Source: an uncultured Clostridia bacterium
GTDB taxonomy: Bacteria; Bacillota; Clostridia; Oscillospirales; Acutalibacteraceae
NCBI GenBank assembly: GCA_946004305.1
Contig: CAMFZJ010000001.1
Span: 1-43,754, forward strand
DNA length: 43,754 bases
Direction of reading: 5' to 3'
Below the pieces are notes generated by a model that worked only from the letters and a program-made list of their open reading frames with translations, was not told the DNA's origin and did not search any database. The position numbers and the translations under genes were made by a program. This document shows positions 1 to 8,075 of the stretch, in pieces; position 1 is the first letter of the stretch, and the number at the start of each line of letters is the position of its first letter.

Positions 1-56
1 CAATATGATATAATAACTTAATGAAATATTACACCTGTTATTTATTGGAGGTACAT

Positions 57-557
57 ATGGTTGCGGAGCAGGAAATTAAAAGCAGAAAATTCAAATGTGA
101 TTTTGAAAAGGAAAAGCTGTCTTATCAGGTCAGCAGTAAAGAAATGGAGATTTTTGATGAAAAGAAAACAAAGCTTGCAAAAACACTGAATAATTTTGTA
201 CTGAAACTTGAAATGGATTACGATTGCAGTCGTAACAAAATAGCCGATAAGATTGAAGAAAACTGTCAGCAGAGCTGGGACACCTATAAAAGAATAATAA
301 ACGGAAGATGCAAAGCGACAAGAGTTGCCTTGTATAAATTCTGCATTGGTATGAATCTGAGCAGAGAAGAAGCCGATACCCTGTTCAATCTGACAGAGGA
401 AGGAAGGCTTACCGACGACAATATGGGAGATTATATTTTTGTAAGGGCATTGGGGCAGGATTCAATATTCGACTTTATCGATGAATTTGAAAAGTACACA
501 GGAAAGAGTATAGCCTTAAGGGATAGACGAGAAAATCAAAAGAAAACTATGGATTAA
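57..557 (+). CDS. HTH-like (XRE-type) protein, first gene of a helicase operon
   Basis: The ATG at 57 is chosen because GGAGG lies at 47-51 with a 5-base spacer; an upstream in-frame ATG at 21 has no such site. The protein is 166 aa. Its middle, with SWDTYKRIINGR followed by ATRVALYKFCIGMNLS, has the pattern of an XRE-like helix-turn-helix in which a short 'tyr-kr-ingr' recognition helix precedes an amphipathic pair of helices. The first 50 residues are charged and may form a coiled coil. It is probably a DNA-binding or adaptor protein for the two genes downstream. A second open frame overlaps its end and runs to 711, where its stop overlaps the next start codon. A one-base frameshift near 520 may therefore have shortened this gene. 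The function is inferred and no named family is claimed. Confidence 0.6.
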   Translation: MVAEQEIKSRKFKCDFEKEKLSYQVSSKEMEIFDEKKTKLAKTLNNFVLKLEMDYDCSRNKIADKIEENCQQSWDTYKRIINGRCKATRVALYKFCIGMNLSREEADTLFNLTEEGRLTDDNMGDYIFVRALGQDSIFDFIDEFEKYTGKSIALRDRRENQKKTMD

Positions 558-584
558 AGCAGGGGAAAACTTATCCCTCGAATC

Positions 585-684
585 TAATTATCTGAGAGGC
601 TATAATGAAGACACACTTAAACAAAGGAGGTCTTCAGAATTATTAATCCAAAAACAAATTGCCCAAAAGGCTCTCAGATTATTA
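585..684. repeat. inverted repeat between the first and second genes
   Basis: TAATTATCTGAGAG at 585-598 is matched by the reverse complement of 671-684 (13 of 14 bases). The loop of about 70 bases holds a perfect Shine-Dalgarno-like AAAGGAGG at 623-630 that is not placed before any ATG. The repeat could be an operator, a transcript hairpin, or simply part of a continuing reading frame. Confidence 0.5.
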
Positions 685-707
685 AATCACGAAAGGAAAG
701 AAATTTT

Positions 708-1349
708 ATGAAACCCATTATTTTTTGTAATATCGCTTATATGAAGTACTACAAAGGCATTATCGACGGCATTGACGAACCCGTAAACGGCGGAGCATAT
801 GTACAGGAAACAAACGATGCTCACGAGGCGTACAACTTTGACGGCTTTAAATTTACAGACGACAAAACCGATTTCTGCGTAGGCTTCGTAATGCTTGCAC
901 AATCCCTGAAAAATAAAACAAGCCAGTTCCACATTGAAAAAATCAACGGCTGTCAGCTTTCTAAAAACGAGGAAAGCGTTGATGGCGTAACTGTTGTATG
1001 GTGTGCAAAGTCAGACAAGATTGACGATATGAGAGTTATCGGCTGGTACAAAGACGCTACTGTCCACCGATATCCGCAATTTGTTGAATTTGACAACGGA
1101 TACGTTCAGGAATTCAATTTTATTGACAAGAAGGAAAACTGCGTACTTCTGCCTGAAATCGAACGCTTTTCATCAAAGTGGGTTGTTCCGAGAAGTGGTC
1201 ACAAAGGCTATGATTTTGGATTCGGACGTTCAAATTTATGGTATGCTCAGGGTACGGAAAACAATGCAGAATTAAAACGCTACATTGAAAATCTGTCGGC
1301 ACAAATTGAAAACTACAACGGCGAAAATTGGATTAACAAGGAGGTGTAA
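708..1349 (+). CDS. conserved hypothetical protein of a helicase operon (213 aa)
   Basis: An RBS-like AAAGGAAAG lies before the ATG at 708. The protein begins MKPIIFCNIAYMKYY, followed by a NGGAYV motif and, near residues 110-125, VIGWYKDATVHR. I recall this layout (short beta-strand start, GGxYV, then GWYKxATVxR) from N-terminal domains of HNH or restriction-type proteins, where it may bind modified or unusual DNA; that is recollection, not a search. The C-terminal third contains SGHKGYDFGFGRSNLWYA. There are no membrane segments and no obvious catalytic triad. The stop is 4 bases before the TTG start of the helicase gene, so the two are translationally linked and their products probably act together. 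Confidence 0.7.
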   Translation: MKPIIFCNIAYMKYYKGIIDGIDEPVNGGAYVQETNDAHEAYNFDGFKFTDDKTDFCVGFVMLAQSLKNKTSQFHIEKINGCQLSKNEESVDGVTVVWCAKSDKIDDMRVIGWYKDATVHRYPQFVEFDNGYVQEFNFIDKKENCVLLPEIERFSSKWVVPRSGHKGYDFGFGRSNLWYAQGTENNAELKRYIENLSAQIENYNGENWINKEV

Positions 1350-1353
1350 TAAT

Positions 1354-3945
1354 TTGAAAAACTTTACCTGGGAAAACTTTGACAATGAATTTTTAAAAGC
1401 AGTTATCTACTCACCCGAAACAAACGCAGACGACCGTCCTCTGCACGAAACGGACGAAAAGGAGGACCTTGTCTGCTCAATGAATCTGATTTGCACCGCA
1501 CCGAACGACAGGTTTGTAAAAAGCTACCGTCAGATTATTGAGGACAAGCTCTTGTGCAAATACCACGACGTTCTGGACGAGGTTTTCAACGCCCTCTGCA
1601 TTACAGGCCAGGACTTCGGCACAAGATTCAGAAGTCTGCGCCAAATGGCAACCTCGCCAAGCCTTATTATCGCATACGCAACTGCGATTGCAAAAATCGG
1701 CGGTGCTGACGTTATTTTTTCAGAGGACACAAAGTTCAGAAGAACTATTGAGCTGAATATGAGAGAAACTCCTGCGGAGGATATTTCGCTCTACGACTTT
1801 CAGAAGGACGCAGTAAACGCCCTCGAAAATCACTTCATCAAGGAAGATGAAAAGTCGGGCTTGCTTGTAATGCCAACGGGAAGCGGAAAAAGCAGAACAG
1901 CCTCTTACTTTTTAATCAAGGATATGATAAGTCAGGGTTACCAGATTCTCTGGATAGTTCACCGTCATATGCTGATTAATCAGGCGGCAGAGTGTTTTTA
2001 CAGATTCGCAGGTCTTTCAAAGCTTGAAAATCCCGACATCAAAAGCTACAAAATCAGCTGTATATCCTCTGAGCACCAAAGCATAAAATCCGTTGATAAA
2101 AACGACAATGTTATCATTGGAAGTATTCAGTCAATTTGCAGAAATCAAAGGCATTTAAGAAGAATTACAAGCAAAAAGCTGATGATTGTCGTTGACGAGG
2201 CTCACCACACCTTTGCACGCTCCTACAGGGACACGATAAAATATCTTCTCAAATACCGCCCCAACGCAAAGCTCCTCGGACTTACGGCAACGCCTGTACG
2301 CAGTAATGATTATGACAGTGCAGTACTGCTAAAACTCTTTGACGACAATATTATCTACAGCATTTCGCTCGGAAACCTGATTGCAAAGGGAATACTTGCC
2401 GAACCTGTATTCACGAGGATAGAAACGAACGAGAACTTTGAGCCCGTTATCACCGAGGATGAGGCACAGAAAATCAAAAGGCGTGGCGAGCTCCCCGATT
2501 CCCTGCTCGGGAAAATTGCCGTCTGCTCCTCACGAAACAGCATTATTATTGGCGAGTACCTCAAAAACGCCGAAAAATACGGCAAGACTCTTATTTTTGC
2601 GCTGAATGTTATGCATTGCAGACTTCTTTGTGACGAGCTGAAAAAGCGTGGCGTAAAATGCGACTGTATTTATTCGGGAAACGAGGACAACAGCTACATA
2701 ATCGAGCAGTTCAAAAGCGGAAAATTCGACGTGCTTGTGAATGTGAACATAATGACGGAGGGTAGTGACGTCCCCAATATTGAAACGGTTTTTCTCACAA
2801 GACCTACACAGAGCGAGGGCTTGCTGATGCAGATGATTGGCAGAGGTATGCGTGGTATTCAGGCTGGCGGAACGGAAAAGGTCAACCTGGTTGACTTTAA
2901 CGACAAGTGGACGGTGTTCAACAAATGGCTCAATCCGAAGTGGCTGTTTGCGGAAATTGACGAAAACGAGGAAACCGAAGAAGAACAGGCACAGGCTGAA
3001 ACCGCAATCAGCGAGGAGGAACAGGAAGAAATATATTCGTGGGAGCTTTGCAAGGAAGCGTACAATATTCTGTCGGCAAAGGCAATGACTTACAACAGTC
3101 TTGTCACTCTCCCCTCCTGCTGGTACTCGCTGATTGACGAGGACGGTTACGATTACCCTCTGCTTGTGTTTGAGGACCAGCTGAAAGGCTATGTAAATCT
3201 GATGAAGGACAAAAAGGAGATTATTTCAAGCGAGTCGATCGATGTTCCGAAGCTGATTGAAAAGTATTTCTCGGGATTCTGTATGCGACCGAGCGAGCGT
3301 GAAATTGCGATGCTGATTGACAATCTCAAAAGCTTTGAGGAAGAACCAAAGGTGCATACGTTTGCAGACCGCAAAAAGATAGACCCATACTATATTGCAA
3401 AACAGGCTCTTGAAGAAAACAAGGACTTCAAGGTGTTGGCAGAACAAGCATATCAGAATTATCCGTTAGCCGAAGAAATATACGGTAGCTGGGAAAACTA
3501 TGCAAGCAAGGTTTTTCACTTCTATATTTACAGAGGCAAATGTCCCGCATACGGCACACGAGTAATCGAGCTTCCCGACGAGCTGATACCGTTTGACAGA
3601 GAGCCGTATTACAACCTTGACGAGCTTGTGCAGGAAGTAAAGGACGAGATGTTTCACGGCTCATACGACGGAATTTCGTCAATCCGCTGGACTGACAAGG
3701 CGTACAAGCAATACTACGGCTGTTATTTTTACAGGGACAACAGCATAGTCATAAATTGCGTTCTCAACTCAAAGGACATCCCGAAAGGGGTTGTTAAATT
3801 CGTAATTTACCACGAGCTTCTTCACCGTGACTATATGCACCACGATAAGCTGTTCAGAGAGCAGGAGCATAAGTACAAGGACTACGAGGAATGCGAGTGC
3901 TTCCTTTACGGTCATATGCCGAAGCTTGAAATCAAGGAATGGTAA
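1354..3945 (+). CDS. DEAD/DEAH-box helicase with C-terminal SprT-like metallopeptidase domain
   Basis: The start is the TTG at 1354, 9 bases after GGAGG at 1340-1344; an upstream frame extension would overlap the previous gene deeply. The protein is 863 aa. Residues 1-150 are an unrecognised N-terminal domain. A superfamily 2 helicase core follows: LYDFQKDAV, Walker A PTGSGKS near residue 175, VDEAHH near 279, GLTATP, and QMIGRGMRG near 493. An acidic linker then leads to a C-terminal domain with YHELLHRDYMHHDKLF near residue 818, an HExxH zinc-peptidase motif with further histidines like SprT/Spartan proteases. Helicase plus SprT in one chain suggests remodelling or proteolysis of DNA-protein complexes. 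Position in an island and the partner genes suggest anti-phage defence (inference). Confidence 0.85.
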   Translation: MKNFTWENFDNEFLKAVIYSPETNADDRPLHETDEKEDLVCSMNLICTAPNDRFVKSYRQIIEDKLLCKYHDVLDEVFNALCITGQDFGTRFRSLRQMATSPSLIIAYATAIAKIGGADVIFSEDTKFRRTIELNMRETPAEDISLYDFQKDAVNALENHFIKEDEKSGLLVMPTGSGKSRTASYFLIKDMISQGYQILWIVHRHMLINQAAECFYRFAGLSKLENPDIKSYKISCISSEHQSIKSVDKNDNVIIGSIQSICRNQRHLRRITSKKLMIVVDEAHHTFARSYRDTIKYLLKYRPNAKLLGLTATPVRSNDYDSAVLLKLFDDNIIYSISLGNLIAKGILAEPVFTRIETNENFEPVITEDEAQKIKRRGELPDSLLGKIAVCSSRNSIIIGEYLKNAEKYGKTLIFALNVMHCRLLCDELKKRGVKCDCIYSGNEDNSYIIEQFKSGKFDVLVNVNIMTEGSDVPNIETVFLTRPTQSEGLLMQMIGRGMRGIQAGGTEKVNLVDFNDKWTVFNKWLNPKWLFAEIDENEETEEEQAQAETAISEEEQEEIYSWELCKEAYNILSAKAMTYNSLVTLPSCWYSLIDEDGYDYPLLVFEDQLKGYVNLMKDKKEIISSESIDVPKLIEKYFSGFCMRPSEREIAMLIDNLKSFEEEPKVHTFADRKKIDPYYIAKQALEENKDFKVLAEQAYQNYPLAEEIYGSWENYASKVFHFYIYRGKCPAYGTRVIELPDELIPFDREPYYNLDELVQEVKDEMFHGSYDGISSIRWTDKAYKQYYGCYFYRDNSIVINCVLNSKDIPKGVVKFVIYHELLHRDYMHHDKLFREQEHKYKDYEECECFLYGHMPKLEIKEW

Positions 3946-3969
3946 CTTCAGATGAGTTTACAAGTTTTA

Positions 3970-4005
3970 CAGAGCAGGTAGTTTTGGCTATCTGCTCTGT
4001 TTTTT
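3970..4005 (+). terminator. rho-independent terminator of the helicase operon
   Basis: CAGAGCAG (3970-3977) pairs with CTGCTCTG (3992-3999), and the stem extends inward by TAG/CTA. It is followed by six T. It lies 25 bases after the helicase stop codon and closes the three-gene operon. Confidence 0.9.
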
Positions 4006-4102
4006 GGAATCAATGGAAATTTGACTGCCTATCCGTTTTCTCGTTCTATATGATTTTTGAGTCAGAAACGATGATATTCAATGCTTCCTCCTTGGAAATT
4101 TT

Positions 4103-4990
4103 CTACTCAAGATAATTGTCTCTCGCAGTTCTTGCTTTTTCAAGCCAATCATAATATTCTTCAAAACTCAAAGGCTTTTCAACAGTATCAGGTGTGTTCA
4201 GCGTTCTTTCATAACGCTTATACATTTTACCTCGCTGTGTGTCAAAAACTTTCAGCACCTCATTTCTGTTTGCCAGGATCCGGTGCTTTAATCTCGGCGC
4301 AAACTCCTTACAAGTTTTTCCGTTTTTCAGAACTCTGTCGCAGTACAGGGTTTTCTTTTTTGTCTTTGGCACAAAGTATCTGCCGCAAAGCTGACAGCGG
4401 CAGAGGCGGTATCCGTTCTCAACAAATAAATGTAACAGCAGAAAATAATACTCTGTCAGGTTACGGATATGGTACATCTGTTTGGATTTGTTGTCCTCAA
4501 AATAAAATACGGTGGAAATCTGTACGCTGTTGTAATTGAAATCTTCATTAATATCTATTTCTTTTTGACTTGATAAATCGCTGAAAAAGTGCAAAACAAA
4601 AAACTGAATGGTTTTTATCTGGTTAAGATAGCTTGCGTATTCACGCAGATAATGTTCTGTTGCGTCATCTTCTCCTAAAAAATCCTCAATCATAAGTCTG
4701 TTCAACAGACCGTAAAACGCTCTGTATTTCGACAATGCCTTTTCTGCTTTTGCTGTTAAATTTTTAATCAGTGCAAGTCTTTCTTCACTTTCATCGGGAT
4801 GGGTTCTATAAATCTTTCTGATTTTATTTTGCAGTTCAGAATACTCTTCAAAATCTTCTTCTGAGAAACTAATCAACTCATCTTTGATGGTTGTATTTTC
4901 AATTGGAATCTTATTGTTGTTTTCCTGCATATAGCCGGAAATATTTCCTTTGGAATCAATTTTTAATAATAAACCTTCGTGCTTTGCCAT
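4103..4990 (-). CDS. Cys-rich hypothetical protein (DUF6076-like)
   Basis: The ATG at 4990 is preferred: GAGG lies 5 bases upstream on the minus strand, while the alternative GTG two codons earlier overlaps that site. The protein is 295 aa, mostly helical, with a charged N-terminal half and a zinc-binding cluster near residues 215-250: CRCQLCGRYF, then YCDR and GKTCKEF. The cluster is followed by a basic segment. The layout (helical body, C-terminal treble-clef-like Cys cluster, basic tail) resembles a Firmicutes family I recall as DUF6076, of unknown role. It is transcribed convergently with the helicase operon and has no partner gene. Zinc and nucleic acid binding are inferred from the motif only. 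Confidence 0.7.
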   Translation of the reverse strand: MAKHEGLLLKIDSKGNISGYMQENNNKIPIENTTIKDELISFSEEDFEEYSELQNKIRKIYRTHPDESEERLALIKNLTAKAEKALSKYRAFYGLLNRLMIEDFLGEDDATEHYLREYASYLNQIKTIQFFVLHFFSDLSSQKEIDINEDFNYNSVQISTVFYFEDNKSKQMYHIRNLTEYYFLLLHLFVENGYRLCRCQLCGRYFVPKTKKKTLYCDRVLKNGKTCKEFAPRLKHRILANRNEVLKVFDTQRGKMYKRYERTLNTPDTVEKPLSFEEYYDWLEKARTARDNYLE

Positions 4991-5055
4991 ATACACCTCT
5001 GTCCTGAAGTAAAAATTATAAAAATCACTTCAATTCACTTTGTCATATATTTTTC

Positions 5056-5403
5056 TTGAAAAGTATGAGATTATTGTATCACACCGGTGAAAAAATTCCA
5101 ACAGCTTTTGGATTACAACTGAATAACTATATTGAAATGATGATAGCAGAAAAATATTTCAACGGCAGCAATGCAGAATTTCTTGAGCGATACAATGCTT
5201 ATTCAGGAAAAAGTCTTTCGGCTCGTATTCTAAAAAGGATGATGAACAAGTGGAAGTATGATCTGAATGACAACCACATTTACTTCAAATCGTATAAGGA
5301 AAATAACATCAGAAAGGTGGAAGTAAAGTATGATTGTGAAAATGATAATTCGGACAGTGAGTACGTTAGGTACGATAAGTACGATGAAAATATAGCTGTC
5401 TGA
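5056..5403 (+). pseudogene. C-terminal remnant of a replication/AAA-type mobile-element protein
   Basis: The frame is open from a TTG at 5056 (no clear RBS; the next ATG is at 5065) for 115 codons. The product has no domain of its own. The stretch from about residue 18 to 90, with NGSNAEFLERYNAYSG then ARILKRMMNKW, reads like the winged-helix tail of AAA/primase-type proteins of mobile elements, without any ATPase motif upstream. The preceding bases (5000-5055) hold no coding continuation. I read it as the tail end of a deleted gene. A small independent protein cannot be excluded. Confidence 0.45.
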
Positions 5404-5880
5404 TTTATCGTTTTTATCGTCCTTATTGTCCACAACGCAGATGTTGAGCAGAATTTGGCGGGTTGTCCGACTTTCAGGAAAAAACGGATAAAGTACCCGA
5501 CTTTAAGTAAAAATCGAAATTTGGGCGAATTTACGGCAGAGAGAAAAACAGCTTCTACAAGCAGTTTTTTCAATATCAGCCTGTGATTTACCGGGTAGGT
5601 AGTTAAGCAGGATAAAGGCGTATTCCGTGCAAGCACGATTGCGCCGAAATACACCGTCCGGCAGTGCCGTTCGGGCAATATAAAAGGTGTTACTTTTTTC
5701 AGAAAGTGTTACTAAATGTATTCCGTAATATCTAAAAGTTAGGTGTTCAAGCCAAAAAGCACGGAACAAAAATGTATGACAAGGGAGATAATATGCTTTT
5801 ATTAAAATCATTAACCAAATCAACAGAGAAAGGACGATGAAAGAATATAGACAATCTGCAACTGCATAGTTTTTACCGAG
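5404..5880. other. non-coding or decayed stretch
   Basis: No frame on either strand here has a convincing start, RBS and protein-like composition. Minus-strand frames are open across 5503-5919 but overlap each other without a domain. The region probably contains debris of the deletion that left the 5056-5403 remnant. Confidence 0.5.
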
Positions 5881-5889
5881 GTGTTTAAG

Positions 5890-6069
5890 GTGAAAACAAA
5901 AATCATCTTTGAAAACCAAAATGAAAATGCAGAGCAGAAAAATGTCAGTAAAGAATTTGAAAATGAAATTAAAAAATCAATCTTCCTTGTACTTCAAGAG
6001 CAGGGTTATCTTACTCAGAATCAGTACGAGGAGTGTCTAAAGAAATTGAAAGCTTATACTAATACCTAA
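5890..6069 (+). CDS. small SHOCT-like protein upstream of a serine recombinase
   Basis: A GTG at 5890 follows GAGG at 5879-5882 with a 7-base spacer. The product has 59 residues, charged, ending LQEQGYLTQNQYEECLKKL. That 'L...G.LT..QYE.C..KL' pattern is typical of SHOCT-like oligomerisation segments found in short genes before serine recombinases in Clostridia. It probably belongs with the recombinase at 6326. Its last codons and stop lie inside the left arm of the inverted-repeat element at 6056-6213, so that element appears to have inserted at, or co-evolved with, the 3' end. Confidence 0.65.
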   Translation: MKTKIIFENQNENAEQKNVSKEFENEIKKSIFLVLQEQGYLTQNQYEECLKKLKAYTNT

Positions 6070-6213
6070 TAAAAAGTAGAAAATCTTTGCGGTCTAATTT
6101 CCACAATACTGCGTTGTCGTCCTTGCAAGGCGTTAGCCTTGCGGCGTCCTCCGCCTTGTCTTGCGAAAATTATCCTCGCAAATATTAATCAACTTTCTAT
6201 CAGGTATTAGTAT
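6056..6213. repeat. MITE-like element with long imperfect terminal inverted repeats
   Basis: The outer arms 6056-6080 and 6189-6213 are inverted copies sharing ATACTAATACCT followed by a similar A-rich block, and the similarity continues inward through a TTTGCG block. The centre has a perfect GCAAGGC-gtta-GCCTTGC hairpin (6145-6162 area, stem bases 6125-6131 and 6136-6142). It has no coding capacity. The composition (GC-rich core, AT-rich arms) differs from its surroundings. Confidence 0.6.
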
Positions 6214-6228
6214 TAAAATCCATAACGG

Positions 6229-6271
6229 GAAATTTTCAGAGTGTCACAACAACTGTCGCTCTGAAAATTTC
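6229..6271. repeat. perfect 13-bp inverted repeat before the serine recombinase
   Basis: GAAATTTTCAGAG (6229-6241) and CTCTGAAAATTTC (6259-6271) are perfect inverted copies around a 17-base loop, 54 bases upstream of the recombinase start. It may be an operator, an attenuator hairpin or part of an att or res site of that recombinase. There is no T-run after it. Confidence 0.6.
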
Positions 6272-6325
6272 TCTGGACATTGTGAGAATCAATAATATAC
6301 TTGTGTTGCCGAAGGAGGTATAAAA

Positions 6326-8008
6326 ATGTTAAATAAGTTTGAAAACGAAGTCAAAAAGATAGCGGCTTACTGCCGCGTGTCAACCGACAATCTCGATCAG
6401 GCAAATTCACTTGAGAGTCAGCAAAGATATTTCAATGAGTATATAAAACGCAATCCGCTGTGGGAACTCTATGAAATTTATGTTGACGAGGGAATCAGCG
6501 GAACGAGTACAAAAAAGCGAGCGTCATTCAACCGAATGATAGAAGATGCGAAAGCAAAAAAGTTTGATTTGATTATCACAAAGGAAATCAGCAGATTTGC
6601 CAGAAACACTCTTGATAGCATTGGCTACACAAGAGAACTTAAAAGCTACGGCATAGGCGTGATTTTTATGAATGACAATATCAACACGCTTGACCCTGAC
6701 GCAGAACTTCGACTGACAATTATGTCGTCAATCGCTCAGGAAGAGAGCCGAAAAACCTCCGACAGAGTAAAGTGGGGACAACGCAGAATGATGGAGCAGG
6801 GCGTTGTGTTCGGCAGAGATATGCTGGGCTACGATGTCCGTGACGGAAAGCTTTACATAAATCAAGAGGGTGCAGAAACCGTCAGATTAATCTATCATAA
6901 ATTTCTCAAAGAGGGCAAAGGAACTCATATTATCGCAAAGGAGTTGCGAGATGAAGGAATCAAGACCTCAACCTATATGAAAGACTGGTCATACACGGTG
7001 ATATTGCGAATTCTCAAAAATGAAAAGTACTGCGGTGATTTGATTCAGCAGAAAACCTACACGCCCGATTATCTGTCGCACAACAAAAGATACAACAAGG
7101 GCGAGGTTGAGTATGTGACAATCCGAAATCATCACGAGCCGATTGTTTCAAGAGAGATGTTTGAAGCAACGCAACGAGAGCTTGAACGCCGAAAAAATCT
7201 TCACGGAGCAAAAAACGGCTTTGCAAACCGATACTCTCTTTCGGGAAAAATAATCTGTGCAGAGTGCGGTTCAACCTTTATCCACCGCAAAAAAACTTCA
7301 TCAAACGGAAATCAGAATGAAAGCTGGGCTTGTATTCAGAATCAGAAGTACGGCAAGGAGCAAACTAACAAAAATAATGAAAAGGTCGGCTGTTCAAATG
7401 TTTCAATAAACGAAAAGGACATTCGTTCAATCCTGCAACATATTATTTCAGATATTATGAAAGATAGAAATAGAATTTTAGAAAGCATATTGCAAATCGT
7501 GTCCGATGTTCTGAAATCAGATAAAGAGAAAGACAACATAACCTATTTTGAAAACGAGCTTGAAAAGATAGAAAACAAAAAACAAAAGCTACTTGATATG
7601 TGCCTGTCGGGTGATATAGAGACCTCGGATTACCGCAAAGCCTGCGAACGCCTCAAAGCAGAATACGAAACAATATCCGAAAAACTGCAAAAAGAAAAAG
7701 CCCACAGCAGTATGCTTGCGGACAAGGAAAAAATAATCAGTGAAATTAAAGCTTATGTAAATTCAATCATAATTGGTGAAGAGTGGAGCGATACATTTTA
7801 CCGCAACATAGTAGATAAAATTGTAGTCAACAAAAATCGTGAGCTTGACATTCACCTTAGATTCATTCCCGACAAGTGGAGTGCTAAAATCCTCTGCGGT
7901 AAGGCTGAAATTGACAGCTATAATGAAAAATTTTCCAACCAAGGCACTTCAGAGCCTATGTCCGTTAATGTTGCTTTTAATTCCGGCAAAGGCATTGTAA
8001 ATCTCTGA
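6326..8008 (+). CDS. large serine recombinase of the host-side island
   Basis: The ATG at 6326 follows GAAGGAGG with good spacing. The protein is 560 aa. Its resolvase-type catalytic domain begins IAAYCRVSTDN with the nucleophile at S19 and has the arginine-bearing ISRFARNT helix near residue 88. The recombinase domain follows, then a zinc ribbon (CAECGSTF near 312, with two more cysteines downstream), a coiled-coil stretch at about 390-460 and the C-terminal tail. The length is usual for integrase-type members that move ICEs and phages. It lies outside the prophage defined by the att repeat, so it probably belongs to the older island to its left. The phage attB lies only 38 bases after its stop codon. 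Confidence 0.93.
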   Translation: MLNKFENEVKKIAAYCRVSTDNLDQANSLESQQRYFNEYIKRNPLWELYEIYVDEGISGTSTKKRASFNRMIEDAKAKKFDLIITKEISRFARNTLDSIGYTRELKSYGIGVIFMNDNINTLDPDAELRLTIMSSIAQEESRKTSDRVKWGQRRMMEQGVVFGRDMLGYDVRDGKLYINQEGAETVRLIYHKFLKEGKGTHIIAKELRDEGIKTSTYMKDWSYTVILRILKNEKYCGDLIQQKTYTPDYLSHNKRYNKGEVEYVTIRNHHEPIVSREMFEATQRELERRKNLHGAKNGFANRYSLSGKIICAECGSTFIHRKKTSSNGNQNESWACIQNQKYGKEQTNKNNEKVGCSNVSINEKDIRSILQHIISDIMKDRNRILESILQIVSDVLKSDKEKDNITYFENELEKIENKKQKLLDMCLSGDIETSDYRKACERLKAEYETISEKLQKEKAHSSMLADKEKIISEIKAYVNSIIIGEEWSDTFYRNIVDKIVVNKNRELDIHLRFIPDKWSAKILCGKAEIDSYNEKFSNQGTSEPMSVNVAFNSGKGIVNL

Positions 8009-8046
8009 CTAAGGTAACGGAGAGATGCCCCTAATTCACCATCAGG

Positions 8047-8075
8047 ACCTCCATACCCCTAAATGTGATAGTTTT
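8047..8075. other. attL: core ACCTCCATAC plus phage P' arm
   Basis: The core is 8047-8056. The right-hand phage arm, 8054-8075, is the inverted partner (18 of 22 bases) of 43675-43696 beside the other core copy. The arm ends on the first base of the integrase stop codon (8075-8077, minus strand), the usual int-attP linkage of serine-integrase phages. Confidence 0.85.

Noticed and set aside
3226..3682. Several minus-strand open frames inside the helicase gene
   Set aside because: They mirror the strong codon bias of the helicase and have neither start sites nor protein-like sequence.
5503..5919. Minus-strand open frame of 138 codons
   Set aside because: It has no RBS and an odd composition, overlaps another open frame and the start of the small plus-strand gene, and contains no recognisable domain.
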